NCBI GenBank assembly: GCA_034440615.1
Contig: JAOTOM010005148.1
Location: 676,001 to 740,000, forward strand
Length of the DNA: 64,000 bases
Source: Ashinkailepas kermadecensis
Lineage: Eukaryota; Arthropoda; Thecostraca; Neolepadidae
Direction of reading: 5' to 3'
The notes under the pieces are model-generated. The model was not told the DNA's origin. It saw nothing but the letters and a program-made list of their open reading frames with translations, and did not search any database. How positions within the stretch are numbered: the stretch's first letter is position 1; each line of letters begins with the position of its first letter. Below are positions 1-10,520 of the stretch, piece by piece. Made by a program: the position numbers and the translations under genes.

Positions 1-595
1 GGTACACATCTAGCGCATCTCCAGTACGCCAGCGACTAGTGGAGCTTGTAAGAGCCCATGGGATCCTGCGTTCCGAGAGTCAAACTGTGGTTTGCACTTG
101 CGTGGGCGGGTGAAAGCAAAGAGGTCAACCCCTCTTCACTCTTGGCGAAACAACATTGCAGATGTGTGGTTTCTATTTTAATGCTTGAGCTACCGAGAGA
201 TGGGGTCGAAAAAAACACATCTGACATACGATGTGCTCATCATCCCTGTTACTGAAACCCTCGCAAGGTGTCTGGCTGTTGGCCTGGTCTGGTGAAGTGC
301 TTTGGACTAGCTGGCGTTTCGGAGACCTCTGTTCGAAATGCATCGCTTCGTTTCGACAGTGCTGGTTGGCTGATTTGCTGGTCGCCCTCGCAGACCAGCC
401 GGGACGAGTCGCGGACCGCCTGAGGCCCGGAGGTCAACACCGGCGGCAGCGGCGTCATCAGCGTCGTCATCAGTGACGGTCGAGGACGGCAGCGGTGGCA
501 TCGGCGGCCTCGGACGGCCCGGAACAACAGCACCGTCCAGTCACACCCACACACGCCGCGTAAAACATATCATCCATCATCTGGCGGCATACCGG
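1..595. other. no gene recognised
   Basis: Mixed-composition DNA with CpG-rich parts around 380-520. Short open frames occur on both strands, but none has recognisable protein character or splice signals. I see no tandem array or element here apart from the 96-bp direct repeat that begins at 596. Confidence 0.5.
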
Positions 596-691
596 CTCAG
601 CTGACACAAAGAACCAGACCGGCAGGTAGCGGCGGAGAGGTGGAGAGGTTGAGAGGCAGGACGACACAGGACAATGAGTGCACCACGGCCA
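596..691 (+). repeat. 96-bp direct repeat, copy 1
   Basis: This 96-bp block recurs at 1059-1154 in the same orientation with only two substitutions. The similarity stops abruptly at both ends of each copy. It may be a recent local duplication or the paired ends of a small element. I do not recognise the sequence. Confidence 0.85.
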
Positions 692-1058
692 CTGATGGAA
701 GAGCGATCCCCACAATTTTCAGGAATCTGGTCAGCTAACTCTGCTCTCGGCTAACTCCATGGGTGTAACAGGGAAATAATCAAATTAATAACACGAGATC
801 TGTCGCTGACCTTGGAGACATTCCTGCGGCCTAGAGTAGAGGAAAGGAGTCTGGATGAGCTCAAGCTGGAAATGGAAAGAAGCGCAGTGCAGAGTTGGAT
901 TTATATTGATTTGGATATATCTTTGATGCGAAGAGGGAATTGTTTGGCCATCAAATTCGGAGATTATGATACATTTATTTTTGGAATATCAGAAATCCCT
1001 GTTTGTACTTTGCAGTAAGCTTTCGGCAATTTGCCAAGAAACAGTAGGTTTAGCTCAG
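692..1058. other. 367-bp AT-richer segment between the direct repeats
   Basis: This segment is enclosed by the two 96-bp copies. It holds a 68-codon open frame (812-1018) with no recognisable motif and no convincing codon pattern. If the flanks are element termini, this would be the interior, but no terminal dinucleotides or target-site duplication are visible. Confidence 0.4.
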
Positions 1059-1154
1059 CTCAGCTGACACAAAGAGCCAGACCGGCAGGTAGCGGCGGAG
1101 AGGTGGAGAGGTTGAGAGGCAGGACGACACAGGACAATGAGCGCACCACGGCCA
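1059..1154 (+). repeat. 96-bp direct repeat, copy 2
   Basis: This is the second copy of the block at 596-691, offset by 463 bp. It differs by one A/G and one T/C change. Confidence 0.85.
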
Positions 1155-1206
1155 GGTTTAGCACAGCATCATCCAACCTCCCAGAGCAAGTAAACGGGAT
1201 ACGCTA

Positions 1207-1275
1207 ATTTATCCCAGATAATAATGTTCTGGATGACAAAAATCCAGGAAGAGCATATTTTTCCCAACCGTGGTG
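1207..1275 (+). repeat. dispersed repeat family X, copy
   Basis: This is a short diverged copy of an interspersed repeat whose core reads roughly ATAATGTTCTGGATGAC, followed after a gap by TTTTTCCCAACC. Related copies are seen near 2940-3180, 7840-8060, 21788, 29175, 30845 and 61300 on either strand. The family is not identified. Similarity was judged by eye. Confidence 0.5.
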
Positions 1276-1317
1276 CAGTGTCGAATGGGACGATATTGGG
1301 TGCGAGAAGGAATGTAG

Positions 1318-2679
1318 GACCTCTGTGGACACGTGAATCGCAGGGTGGTCAGTGGTAGGTTGGCAGTACGCAGTACTTTGGACGGAGTGTAGGAGGGCCT
1401 CTGTGGACACGTGTGTCGCAGGGTGGTCAGTGGTCAGTGGTCAGGCTGGCAGCTCAGTGCTCTGGACGTAGTGTAGGAGGACCTCTGTGGACACGTGTGT
1501 CGCAGGGTGGTCAGTGGTCAGTGGTCAGGCTGGCAGCTCACAGTGCTCTGGACGTAGTGTAGGAGGACCTCTGTGGACACGTGTGTCGCAGGGTGGTCAG
1601 TGGTCAGGCTGGCGGCTCACAGTGCTCTGGACTGTGTGTAGAAGGACCTCTGTGGACACGTGTGTCGCAGGGTGGTCAGTGGTCAGACTGGCGGCTCACC
1701 GTTCGCGCACGTGCCGCCTCTATACAGGCCACGCCCGGCTCACAGTGCTATGGACTGTGTGTAGAAGGACCTCTGTGGACACGTGTGTCGCAGGGTGGTC
1801 AGTGGTCAGGCTGGCGGCACACCGTTCGCGCACGTGCCGCCTCTATACAGGCCACGCCCGGCTCACAGTGCTATGGACTGTGTGTAGAAGGACCTCTGTG
1901 GACACGTGTGTCGCAGGGTGGTCAGTGGTCAGACTGGCGGCTCACCGTTCGCGCACGTGCCGCCTCTATACAGGCCACGCCCGGCTCACAGTGCTATGGA
2001 CTGTGTGTAGAAGGACCTCTGTGGACACGTGTGTCGCAGGGTGGTCAGTGGTCAGGCTGGCGGCTCACCGTTCGCGCACGTGCCGCCTCTATACAGGCCA
2101 CGCCCGGCTCACAGTGCTATGGACTGTGTGTAGAAGGACCTCTGTGGACACGTGTGTCGCAGGGTGGTCAGTGGTCAGGCTGGCGGCTCACCGTTCGCGC
2201 ACGTGCCGCCTCTATACAGGCCACGCCCGGCTCACAGTGCTATGGACTGTGTGTAGGAGGACCTCTGTGGACACGTGTGTCACAGGGTGGTCAGTGGTCA
2301 GGCTGGCGGCTCACAGTGCTATGGACTGTGTGTAGAAGGACCTCTGTGGACACGTGTGTCGCAGGGTGGTCAGTGGTCAGGCTGGCGGCTCACAGTGCTA
2401 TGGACTGTGTGTAGGAGGACCTCTGTAGACACGTGTGTCGCAGGGTGGTCAGTGATCAGTGGTCAGGCTGACAGCTCACAGTGCTCTGGACGTAGTGTAG
2501 GAGGACCACTGTGGACACGTGTGTCACAGGGTGGTCAGTGGTCAGGCTGGCGGCTCACAGTGCTATGGACTGTGTGTAGGAGGACCTCTGTGGACACGTG
2601 TGTCGCAGGGTGGTCAGTGGTCAGACTGGCGGCTCACCGTTCGCGCACGTGCCGCCTCTATACAGGCCACGCCCGGCTC
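1318..2679. repeat. complex minisatellite with 79, 86 and 123-bp units
   Basis: About 14 units are marked by the recurring GACCTCTGTGGACACGTG. Spacing is 79 bp for the basic unit. It is 86 bp where a GGTCAGT heptamer is duplicated, and 123 bp where a 44-bp block is inserted. Five consecutive 123-bp units run from 1645 to 2260. Every unit carries a CACGTG E-box core, and the 44-bp block adds a second one. Because 123 is divisible by three, two plus-strand frames stay open for about 280 codons. I regard these as repeat artefacts rather than genes. Confidence 0.95.
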
Positions 2680-3267
2680 GAGCTGGCCGACTGCCGCATG
2701 CCCGCCGGCACGTCAGATTGAAGGCGGCCCATGCGGACCGTTAACGATGCGAATGCTCCAAATACAAGCGGCGCAGCAGTATATGCCGAACATGCCGCAT
2801 GCCACGACCACATGCCACATGTGACCCGCGCATGCCGCGCGGGCTCTCACGGCGCGCGGCAGTGCAGCGGACGCCGGCGCGCGCCGGACGACCCAGAGAG
2901 CGTCTCGGCGTGCGAACCCGACGTGATCAGGGTCTGTCGTGATCAAGGCCGGAAACATTGTCTTGCCCTGGCTGTTGGCCATACAGTTTCCGCTTCGGGG
3001 AAGCATCCACTCCTTGTATTCAAGAAGACGAATGCAGTTGCTCGAAAATAACTGCAAACTCAGTGCTGTTGGATAACATGCCCAAACACCGCTGAAGGGT
3101 GCAAAACGAGCTTCAGATATCAGGAACAGAACTAAAATTATCATCTCCGTTTTGGAACGCCACCACATTTTCCTGTTAAATCCAAGGTCCAAAACATCGA
3201 TGCAATCCTGGTCTGTCTCAGTGCGGCAGACGCAGCGCGGTATGCCATGAGGCACACGGCGTGGTGT
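2680..3267. other. no gene; GC-rich spacer plus a family X copy
   Basis: The first 250 bases are CpG-rich with CATGCCGCATGC-like motifs. Bases about 2940-3180 are a minus-strand copy of dispersed family X, matching 7840-8060 in order and orientation with much divergence. A 256-codon minus-strand frame spans 2713-3483 and crosses the 10-bp array; I do not support it as a gene. Confidence 0.45.
2940..3180 (-). repeat. dispersed repeat family X, long copy
   Basis: Read on the minus strand, this segment shares ordered blocks with 7840-8060: GGATTTRACAGG-like, GGAGATGATAATTT-like, a GCATGYTAWYC block and GGCAAGAC-like. It is one of the two longest copies in the window. Confidence 0.45.
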
Positions 3268-3337
3268 GCTGTACGTCGCTGTGCGTCGCTGTACGTCGCT
3301 GTACGTCGCTGTACGTCGCTGTGCGTCGCTGTACATC
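3268..3337. repeat. 10-bp microsatellite, 7 units
   Basis: Seven tandem copies of GCTGTACGTC, with G for A in two units and one terminal change. The array is simple and has no coding support. Confidence 0.95.
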
Positions 3338-3667
3338 GACGCCGACGTGCCGCTCGGCCCGGTTGGCGGCGGCGGCGCAGTTAGTTCCGCACGAGCCCCG
3401 CTGTGTCGGCGGCCGACCACCTGCCGGCGCCTTCGCCTCGCGCTGCGGTGGACTTCATAGCCGGTGGACGAGCGTGAGGACACGCTCGCTTACGCGTCCA
3501 TTACGGCCGCTCTGCTAAACTGCCGTGTTTATCGTGAACGCGGCAAATCGGCCCGATACGAGGCGACTCGTCCGTGGTTTACACTCGACGGCGGCTATCG
3601 TGACATCTAACCAACGGAAACGGTCTCATTAGACGTGATGGACGACGCGAGGCGCAGTCCACCGGTT

Positions 3668-3853
3668 CCTGCTGCTCCCCCCCCTCGGAAGGTCCGCGAG
3701 TGAGATAACGGCCCGACGGCCCGACACCCTGCGGCGACCAAAGTAACACACGACGACTTCCTGCTGCCCCCCCCCCCCCTCGGAAGGTCCGCGAGTGAGA
3801 TAACGGCCAGACGGCCCGACACCCTGCGGCGACCAAAGTAACACACGACGACA
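3668..3853. repeat. 92-bp tandem duplication
   Basis: Two adjacent copies of a 92-94 bp unit begin CCTGCTGC, followed by a C-run of different length (8 and about 13) and CTCGGAAGGTCCGCGAG. The copies are otherwise almost identical, so the duplication is recent. The poly-C tract is the variable part. Confidence 0.9.
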
Positions 3854-4790
3854 GGGTGGACTCCGGGTTCGTCACCACAGTGTCGGAATTCCAAATTGTT
3901 GGTGGAAAGTGACACACGACAGAACGAATATTTACGTCACATGTCATTACTTTGATTTATATATTCATCTTCCATCGACCAATATCCACGGAATCTAGAC
4001 TATATGCATAGAATGCCAAAAAAAACGTGAGGTAATTTTAATTGCATGTTCTTATAATACTGGTGGAGCCATACATGCCTGAAATTATTCCATTTAATAG
4101 TGTTTCAAGTGCACACATGCAATTCGATACTTTTCATTTCAATATTTGATAAGAAAAATCACAGTAAAGCATCTTATTCACATCAGACACCCAAATGAAC
4201 ATGAATTTGGTCCTACTGAGGCACCACAGATAAGGGGCCCGGGTTGCAGCGCCACCTTGTGATTACGTTTGACGGCAGGAAGTGACGTCATCGGCCGCTA
4301 CGCCAGCGTCCATTGGGTGTGCTCAGCGACGACACGGCGTCAGCTGGCGTCACGTTCTCAGTGACGCGCAGCGGGTTCTGCAGTGACGCTGCGGAACGTT
4401 CAGATGCCCGGGGAATCATCAGCATTTTCGGCCGCGCCTGGAGTCAACAGTCTTTGTCGACGCGGTGCTACATACCTGGGCGCTTTCGGGGCAGAAGGGC
4501 TCCCACTCCGATTTCGCACGAGTGTCGCTGGCACAAGGTCAATATTCGGAAAAGGCCGATCGGGGGATGCCCGAGGGCCGTGCGGTGGCCCTATTGCGGC
4601 TGATCGTCACATGGGACCACCACATGCGGAGCTTCTCAGACCAGGTACGCTTCGAATACTAACGAGCCACTTTAAGCCAGGCGACAGTATTATTGCAGCC
4701 CGGAGCGATGCTAAAGCACTACCTGTTCGACGGACGAGGTTCAACATTACCCAGCCTGCACAACGGTGCATGGTGACTGACAACTTGTAA
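3854..4790. other. no gene; AT-rich then CpG-rich spacer
   Basis: Bases 3940-4220 are AT-rich with no feature. Bases 4230-4660 are CpG-rich, contain a perfect TGACGTCA at 4283-4290 and have short open frames on the plus strand. The frames have no recognisable domains. A promoter-like CpG patch is possible but unproven. Confidence 0.4.
4283..4290. promoter_or_regulatory. CRE-type palindrome TGACGTCA
   Basis: A perfect 8-bp CREB/ATF consensus in a CpG-rich patch. It is one of seven in the window. Function is inferred from sequence only. Confidence 0.35.
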
Positions 4791-6210
4791 GTTCGTGGGA
4801 AGCAGTAGGTTGAGGCGACTGCCCAGTAACCACATGCTTGCTGCCGTGTGCCATCAGTGCAGTTCGTGGGAAGCAGTAGGTTGAGGCGACTGCCCAGTAA
4901 CCACATGCTTGCTGCCATGTGCCATCAGTGCAGTTCGTGGGAAGCAGTAGGTTGAGGCGACTGCCCAGTAACCACATGCTTGCTGCCATGTGTCATCAGT
5001 GCAGTTCGTGGGAAGCAGTAGGTTGAGGCGACTGCCCAGTAACCACATGCTTGCTGCCATGTGCCATCAGTGCAGTTCGTGGGAAGCAGTAGGTTGAGGC
5101 GACTGCCCAGTAACCACATGCTTGCTGCCATGTGCCATCAGTGCAGTTCGTGGGAAGCAGTAGGTTGAGGCGACTGCCCAGTAACCACATGCTTGCTGCC
5201 ATGTGCCATCAGTGCAGTTCGTGGGAAGCAGTAGGTTGAGGCGCCCGCCCAGTAACCACATGCTTGCTGCCGTGTGCCATCAGTGCAGTTCGTGGGAAGC
5301 AGTAGGTTGAGGCGACTGCCCAGTAACCACATGCTTGCTGCCATGTGCCATCAGTGCAGTTCGTGGGAAGCAGTAGGTTGAGGCGACTGCCCAGTAACCA
5401 CATGCTTGCTGCCGTGTGCCATCAGTGCAGTTCGTGGGAAGCAGTAGGTTGAGGCGACTGCCCAGTAACCACATGCTTGCTGCCATGTGCCATCAGTGCA
5501 GTTCGTGGGAAGCAGTAGGTTGAGGCGACTGCCCAGTAACCACATGCTTGCTGCCGTGTGCCATCAGTGCAGTTCGTGGGAAGCAGTAGGTTGAGGCGAC
5601 TGCCCAGTAACCACATGCTTGCTGCCATGTGCCATCAGTGCAGTTCGTGGGAAGCAGTAGGTTGAGGCGACTGCCCAGTAACCACATGCTTGCTGCCATG
5701 TGTCATCAGTGCAGTTCGTGGGAAGCAGTAGGTTGAGGCGACTGCCCAGTAACCACATGCTTGCTGCCATGTGCCATCAGTGCAGTTCGTGGGAAGCAGT
5801 AGGTTGAGGCGACTGCCCAGTAACCACATGCTTGCTGCCATGTGCCATCAGTGCAGTTCGTGGGAAGCAGTAGGTTGAGGCGACTGCCCAGTAACCACAT
5901 GCTTGCTGCCATGTGCCATCAGTGCAGTTCGTGGGAAGCAGTAGGTTGAGGCGACTGCCCAGTAACCACATGCTTGCTGCCGTGTGCCATCAGTGCAGTT
6001 CGTGGGAAGCAGTAGGTTGAGGCGACTGCCCAGTAACCACATGCTTGCTGCCGTGTGCCATCAGTGCAGTTCGTGGGAAGCAGTAGGTTGAGGCGACTGC
6101 CCAGTAACCACATGCTTGCTGCCATGTGTCATCAGTGCAGTTCGTGGGAAGCAGTAGGTTGAGGCGACTGCCCAGTAACCACATGCTTGCTGCCATGTGC
6201 CATCAGTGCA
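4791..6210. repeat. 71-bp satellite, 20 units with 10-unit higher-order pattern
   Basis: Exactly 20 head-to-tail copies of a 71-bp unit beginning GTTCGTGGGAAGCAG, almost identical to one another. Variation concentrates in GCC(A/G)TGTG(C/T)CATC. Scoring the units G, A or T gives G A T A A A G A G A for units 1-10 and G A T A A A G G T A for units 11-20. A 710-bp (10-unit) block therefore appears to have duplicated. Unit 7 alone has GCGCCCGCC in place of GCGACTGCC. The array ends abruptly at 6210. Minus-strand 64-68 codon frames repeat every 71 bp and are artefacts. Confidence 0.97.
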
Positions 6211-6713
6211 TTCAAACGGGATTCCACACTTTGCATGTAATTTCATCTGTGGCCATGAATGCCCGTCATAATTACGCTTACTACAGGTAGCCTCACCTTA
6301 CAGATATATTTGGATGTTAATGCACTACCCGCTGGAAGCACAGACTAAACCTATGCTAGCTGCTAACCTATGCTATCTCGATAAACGCATACCATCTTAG
6401 TCGTTGCGGAAGCGCTGCAGTTGAAATTAAACGGAAGCAAGACGCACAGAAGACATCGGAGGGCAAAGCCGATGCACCTATTACGACGTGCTTCGTCCAA
6501 ATCGTCGTAAGATGACCCGGACCATAACAGAGGCTAGCCCCAGGCGATGGAACACAGCCGCCGACTAAGTGGCACGCAGCCGACCAGCGCGGGTCAAGCG
6601 GAGGTCAAGCTAGTCTCGACAGCGACCATTTGCGTTAGCACAGATTCGCCGCGGCCAAGTTTCCCCTAACCCGCCGGGAACGGTGTCACGGAGATCCTGC
6701 GTTGTGTGCGACT
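6211..6713. other. no gene recognised
   Basis: Unique-looking sequence between the 71-bp array and the mini-retroposon insertion. I see no convincing frame, splice site or repeat. Confidence 0.4.
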
Positions 6714-6727
6714 GGCTCTGGGAGTCG

Positions 6728-6788
6728 GTTGGTTGGTTGGTTGTTGGAGTTTAAGGGCGCATCGACTGCGTCGGTCATGCAGCGCCCA
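6728..6788 (-). mobile_element. very short retroposon (mini-SINE), copy 1, with 14-bp TSD
   Basis: A 61-bp insertion is bounded by perfect 14-bp direct repeats GGCTCTGGGAGTCG at 6714-6727 and 6789-6802. Read on the minus strand it starts TGGGCGCTG and ends in a CAACCAACC-type tail. The second copy, at 59323-59377, has the same 5' end to within one base, a related tail and its own 14-bp duplication. The target-site duplication and 3' repeat tail are hallmarks of target-primed reverse transcription. The element carries no visible tRNA head or box A/box B. It could be a 5'-truncated longer element, but two truncations at the same base would be a coincidence. Confidence 0.75.
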
Positions 6789-6919
6789 GGCTCTGGGAGT
6801 CGTCGACTCCGACTCCGACTCGGACAGGCAGTCGCCGCCCGGCCCCGGGCCTCCGACTGCGCTCGCCGGCCACACTGCACGTGACCGCGGCACGACGGCC
6901 GCCAGCGCCGGCACGTGCA

Positions 6920-7210
6920 GCTCCGACACGGATGCTCGGCGACGATTGGTCCACGTCGTGTCAGCACGGCTATCGTCGGCGTGATCTGAACACGCGGCCG
7001 CCGACTGCAGCTCCGACACGGATGCTCGGCGACGATTGGTCCACGTCGTGTCAACACGGCTATCGTCGGCGTGATCTGAACACGCGGCCGCCGACTGCAG
7101 CTCCGACACGGATGCTCGGCGACGATTCGTCCGCGTCGTGTCAGCACGGCTATCGTCGGCGTGATCTGAACACGCGGCCGCCGACTGCAGCGCCGACACG
7201 GAAAGCCGGC
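6920..7210. repeat. 90-bp tandem repeat, 3.2 units
   Basis: Copies start at 6920, 7010, 7100 and 7190 (partial), each beginning G(C/A)TCCGACACGGATGC or a close variant. The 90-bp unit is divisible by three, so frames stay open on both strands (134 codons plus, over 200 minus). The unit is CpG-rich and contains GCGGCCGC. No protein family is recognisable, so I treat the frames as artefacts. Confidence 0.93.
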
Positions 7211-8636
7211 CGACGACAGGTCCGCAACAGCGGCTGCTCGCAACTGCTCGCCGGCCAACGGCTGCAGCTGCTGACGGCTCTGTAAACCATACAGGCGCCG
7301 ACGGCTTCGCGTGCAAAGCTGTTGGCAGCGTATCAGAGACAACTGTTGAACACCTATCCGCGTCAGCTGCTGACATCTGCAAAAGGTGCAGGTGCCGACA
7401 GCTTCACGTACAAAGCTGCTGACAGGGTATCAGAAACAACCGATAAGAACCTATCAGGAGGGCTGCGGACGACTTGACAGAAGCAGTTGTGCACCGTTTC
7501 GAGAGGCAGCTGAATATCCCTACAGCGGTTACTGGCAAACTCACGAAGGCAGCTGCTGACACCCGCAACGGCTGCTAGCAACAGCTGTTGACGAAGTAGT
7601 AAAAGCTGCTGGCGACTCGAATCACAGCAGCTGTTCACTCCAACGCGACAGCTGGCAACAGCTGACAACAGCGCTGTCAGACATGTCCTAACGGTGCGAT
7701 CACCTGCCCTGAAGGACATCAGCTTGCGGTCGATAAGTTTGACGATGTCTCGCATGAGGAGACACTCAGATGCGATCAGTCGGACGACGTCCCGCATGCA
7801 GACACTCGGATGCACGACGCGTGCAGAATACGGTTGGCAACACGACCTTGCCCTGGACGTTTCTCATCGAGAACATAATCCTCCCCAGGAGAGCATCTAC
7901 TTTTTGCCGATGATGACGTTGGAAAATGGCTGCGAGCTCATTGCTGTTTGATTAGCATGCCCAAAACTCAGTGCAATGGATGACGCAGAGTTACTGATAT
8001 CGGTAACAGACGAAACATTATCCTCTCCGGTTTGTAATTCACAAATCTTTTTCTCTCCTAATCCAGGATTCAGAAACAGAAATCCAGCACTGGTGCAGAA
8101 GCGCTCGCCGCAGTTGGAGACCCATAAACAAACAAAAAACCCGATGTCAGAGAGCCCACTGCAACTGGCGCCACACTAATGAGGATCAGCGCTTGGATAA
8201 GCTTTGGGCAAACGAATCGTGACACCTTTATAGATAGTTAATAATGGAGTTAAAAACCATACCCTTGTGTGTGGGCCGTCTGAATCGTGTGAATGGAGCC
8301 GGTAACACTACCTTGTGCGTGCACTGAACAGTTACTTCGAGCAGTGACGATCACTCCCAGGGACAGCAAAGAAAATCACGGACTACAGGATACAGCTCAT
8401 GGATCCGTCGTGTCCATAACGGTAAGCCGTCTGCAGTGCGTGTACCTTGTTCACTTTCCATGATCTCTGATCAGGGCATTCGCCTCGCCCGCGCAAGCAG
8501 TTATTTCGATTGTCTAACTGAACAGCCACGATACGCTCTCGACAACTCCACACATGCAGGAGGCAAAACCAAAGCCGGCACCAACAAACCAAAGCCGGCG
8601 CATCCATTCGTCTCCCACGGCGAGCGGACCGCTTCG
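7211..8636. other. no gene; degenerate repeats and a family X copy
   Basis: Bases about 7260-7680 are enriched in degenerate CAGCTGCTGACA-like motifs, suggesting an old decayed minisatellite. Bases 7840-8060 are a minus-strand family X copy. The rest shows nothing I can interpret. Confidence 0.45.
7840..8060 (-). repeat. dispersed repeat family X, long copy
   Basis: Shares ordered blocks with 2940-3180 on the minus strand, including CCGGAGAGGATAATGTTTCG near 8005-8030 and GGGCATGCTAATC. It is heavily diverged. Confidence 0.45.
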
Positions 8637-8696
8637 GAGTTTGCCACACGATTAGCTGCCGGCTTCGGAGCCGGCAGCTAATCGTGTGGCAAACTC
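8637..8696. repeat. perfect 28-bp-stem hairpin with a TCGG loop
   Basis: A 60-bp segment in which 8637-8664 is the exact reverse complement of 8669-8696, leaving only TCGG in the centre. The arm begins GAGTTTGCCACACG and ends CTGCCGGCT. No mismatch is visible. Possible explanations are a fold-back element, a small-RNA hairpin, or an assembly or template-switch artefact. It lies just upstream of a GTGAC microsatellite. Confidence 0.95.
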
Positions 8697-8718
8697 GCAT
8701 GCGATTATCCCGTTAGCC

Positions 8719-8739
8719 GTGACGTGACGTGACGTGACG
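8719..8739. repeat. GTGAC pentanucleotide microsatellite
   Basis: Four perfect tandem GTGAC units immediately follow the hairpin region. Confidence 0.9.
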
Positions 8740-8835
8740 CGGCCAGACACTCGTCAGATTGGCCAGCAGCCAGTCAATTGAGACGCCACATCAGACGCCG
8801 TGACGGCCGACCACCGCGCATGGGAGCGGCCCGCG

Positions 8836-8912
8836 CCACCGGGCCGACCCGACCCGGGCCGACCCGACCCGGGCCGACCCGGCCCGACCCGGCCCGGCCC
8901 GGCCCGGACCGC
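8836..8912. repeat. C-rich CCGACCCG/GGCCC array
   Basis: Very GC-rich degenerate 5-10 bp repeat of CCGACCCGGG-like units. The minus strand has dense G-runs and could form G-quadruplexes. No gene is supported. Confidence 0.85.
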
Positions 8913-9008
8913 CGCGCCGCCGCCGCGGCTGCAGCCGGTGCGCCCGCGATGGTCAGATACCGCGTCGCTCTGTAGCCCGGTGGCTCCGGCTGCAGCCCAG
9001 CCGGCGTA

Positions 9009-9074
9009 ACGGGACCGGCAGCTGGCAGCTGCTGGCTGCTGGCTGCCGGCTGCTGGCTAGCAGCTGCCGGCTGA
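9009..9074. repeat. GGCTGCTGGCAGCT degenerate repeat
   Basis: Short low-complexity run built from GCTGGCTGC and GGCAGCTG words. It contains overlapping small inverted repeats. Confidence 0.8.
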
Positions 9075-10219
9075 CACTGGCGGTGCGGGCCGACCATCGG
9101 CGGAGAGGATGGATCTCTCATCACACATGAGAGTCCAATTTATTTCAGTGGAGTTAAATTCGGTCAGCCTCGGCTGAAGGCTATTCGCTTCTGTTGGGAA
9201 CCGGTCACGCAGCTGCACGTGAGCTTCAACAGATCTAGGAAAACCCTGTTGACACCTTTACAGTTTTATGCCACGCATTTTCAATCATTTAAAATGTGGT
9301 CATATGTGGCTATGTATAATTGTACAAGCTGGGTCCAGAAAGAAGACATCCATTTAACCCATTCAAAAGCAGTTTCATGCCTGCACAGTCTCATGAATAT
9401 CTTTACCTGGTGCTACTCATCCAACCACCATTCCCATGGGACGTCTTATTCACTTACTTGCATGTGGAGACGCATCGCAGGGCGACTCGCGTCGGCCATA
9501 TCCGAGGTATGAGATCATGTACATGGCACACAGTGATACGTGTCTGTTGCTTGTGTGAGGCTGTCATATACTTTATGGAAAATACTATACACTATACTTA
9601 CATGGAATAACTAACCTCGTTATCTGTATATTTCATGCCGCTAAAATTTGGCTTAGCTCGCTTTGGCTCCAGGCAGTTGGGGCATTGCGTTAGAGCTTGC
9701 TTGGTCAAAGACATCGATGAGCTATGTGAGCTATCGATCGATGAGTAAACTTACTTCACCACAAGCTCGTCTCAATTCCGAACTATGCAGCCACGCTTCG
9801 CTCCCGGACTTCGCTGTTACCTGGCCCTGGACACCAGAGGACGCCCAGTCGTTTCCAGCTCGTCGATGGCAATCTTGTCCTCAATGTGGTAAGCCGCATC
9901 CGGCGTTGTGCCACCCTCCGCCGTCAGGCAGGCAAACGAACACGGATAGATCGAATCTGCTCGGGAACACCCAGCCCTCCTTCAGATCGGTGACGTGTGC
10001 GCCAGCGCTGCGCCGGGGAATGTGGCGGGAATCCGGGGCCGCCGCGCACCAGACATCCGCCGCCAGAGAGACCAGTCGGCACTCCCCGCTGCGGCGAGGT
10101 CACCGACGAGCGGCACTCGGTGGCGCACCGGGCAGCGCCGGAGGCAGTTCCGACGCGGCCCGGATGGCAGGTGACCGACACAATCGGAGATTTATCTTCC
10201 CGGCCAGCTGCAGTTCAGC
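9075..10219. other. no gene recognised
   Basis: AT-richer DNA to about 9700, then CpG-rich DNA to 10180. A 292-codon plus-strand frame (9663-10541) runs into the degenerate repeat at 10220. Its N-terminal half shows no known domain. I do not accept it as a gene without transcript evidence. Confidence 0.4.
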
Positions 10220-10520
10220 CGCCATCCAGACACGATTCGATCCTGGTCCTATCAACTCCAGTCGTGATCCCAGTCCAGTTGAGATCCTTCCAACTTCGGT
10301 CGCGATCCAAGCAAGATCCAGTCACGACCCTAGTCCAGTTGAAATCACACCAACTTCAGTCGCGATCCAAACAAAATCCAGTCGTGATTCTACTAGCTTC
10401 GGTCGTGGTCATATCACGTCTAGTCGCGATCCTAGTCCAATGGCGACCCTACCACGTACGGTTGATGCCAGTCTAGTCGTGATCCTTCTACCAGATCTAG
10501 CCGCGATTCAGCCACGATCC
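10220..10520. repeat. degenerate GATCCAGTCGTGATCC repeat
   Basis: Recurrent words such as GATCCAGTC, CGCGATCC and TAGTCCAGTTGA recur at irregular 24-50 bp spacing. This is a decayed tandem repeat that keeps a plus-strand frame open. Confidence 0.75.

Noticed and set aside
1487..2414. Two overlapping plus-strand frames of about 280 codons
   Set aside because: They lie wholly in the 123-bp minisatellite, which is open because 123 is divisible by three. Both frames translate to perfect repeats with no start context or splice signals.
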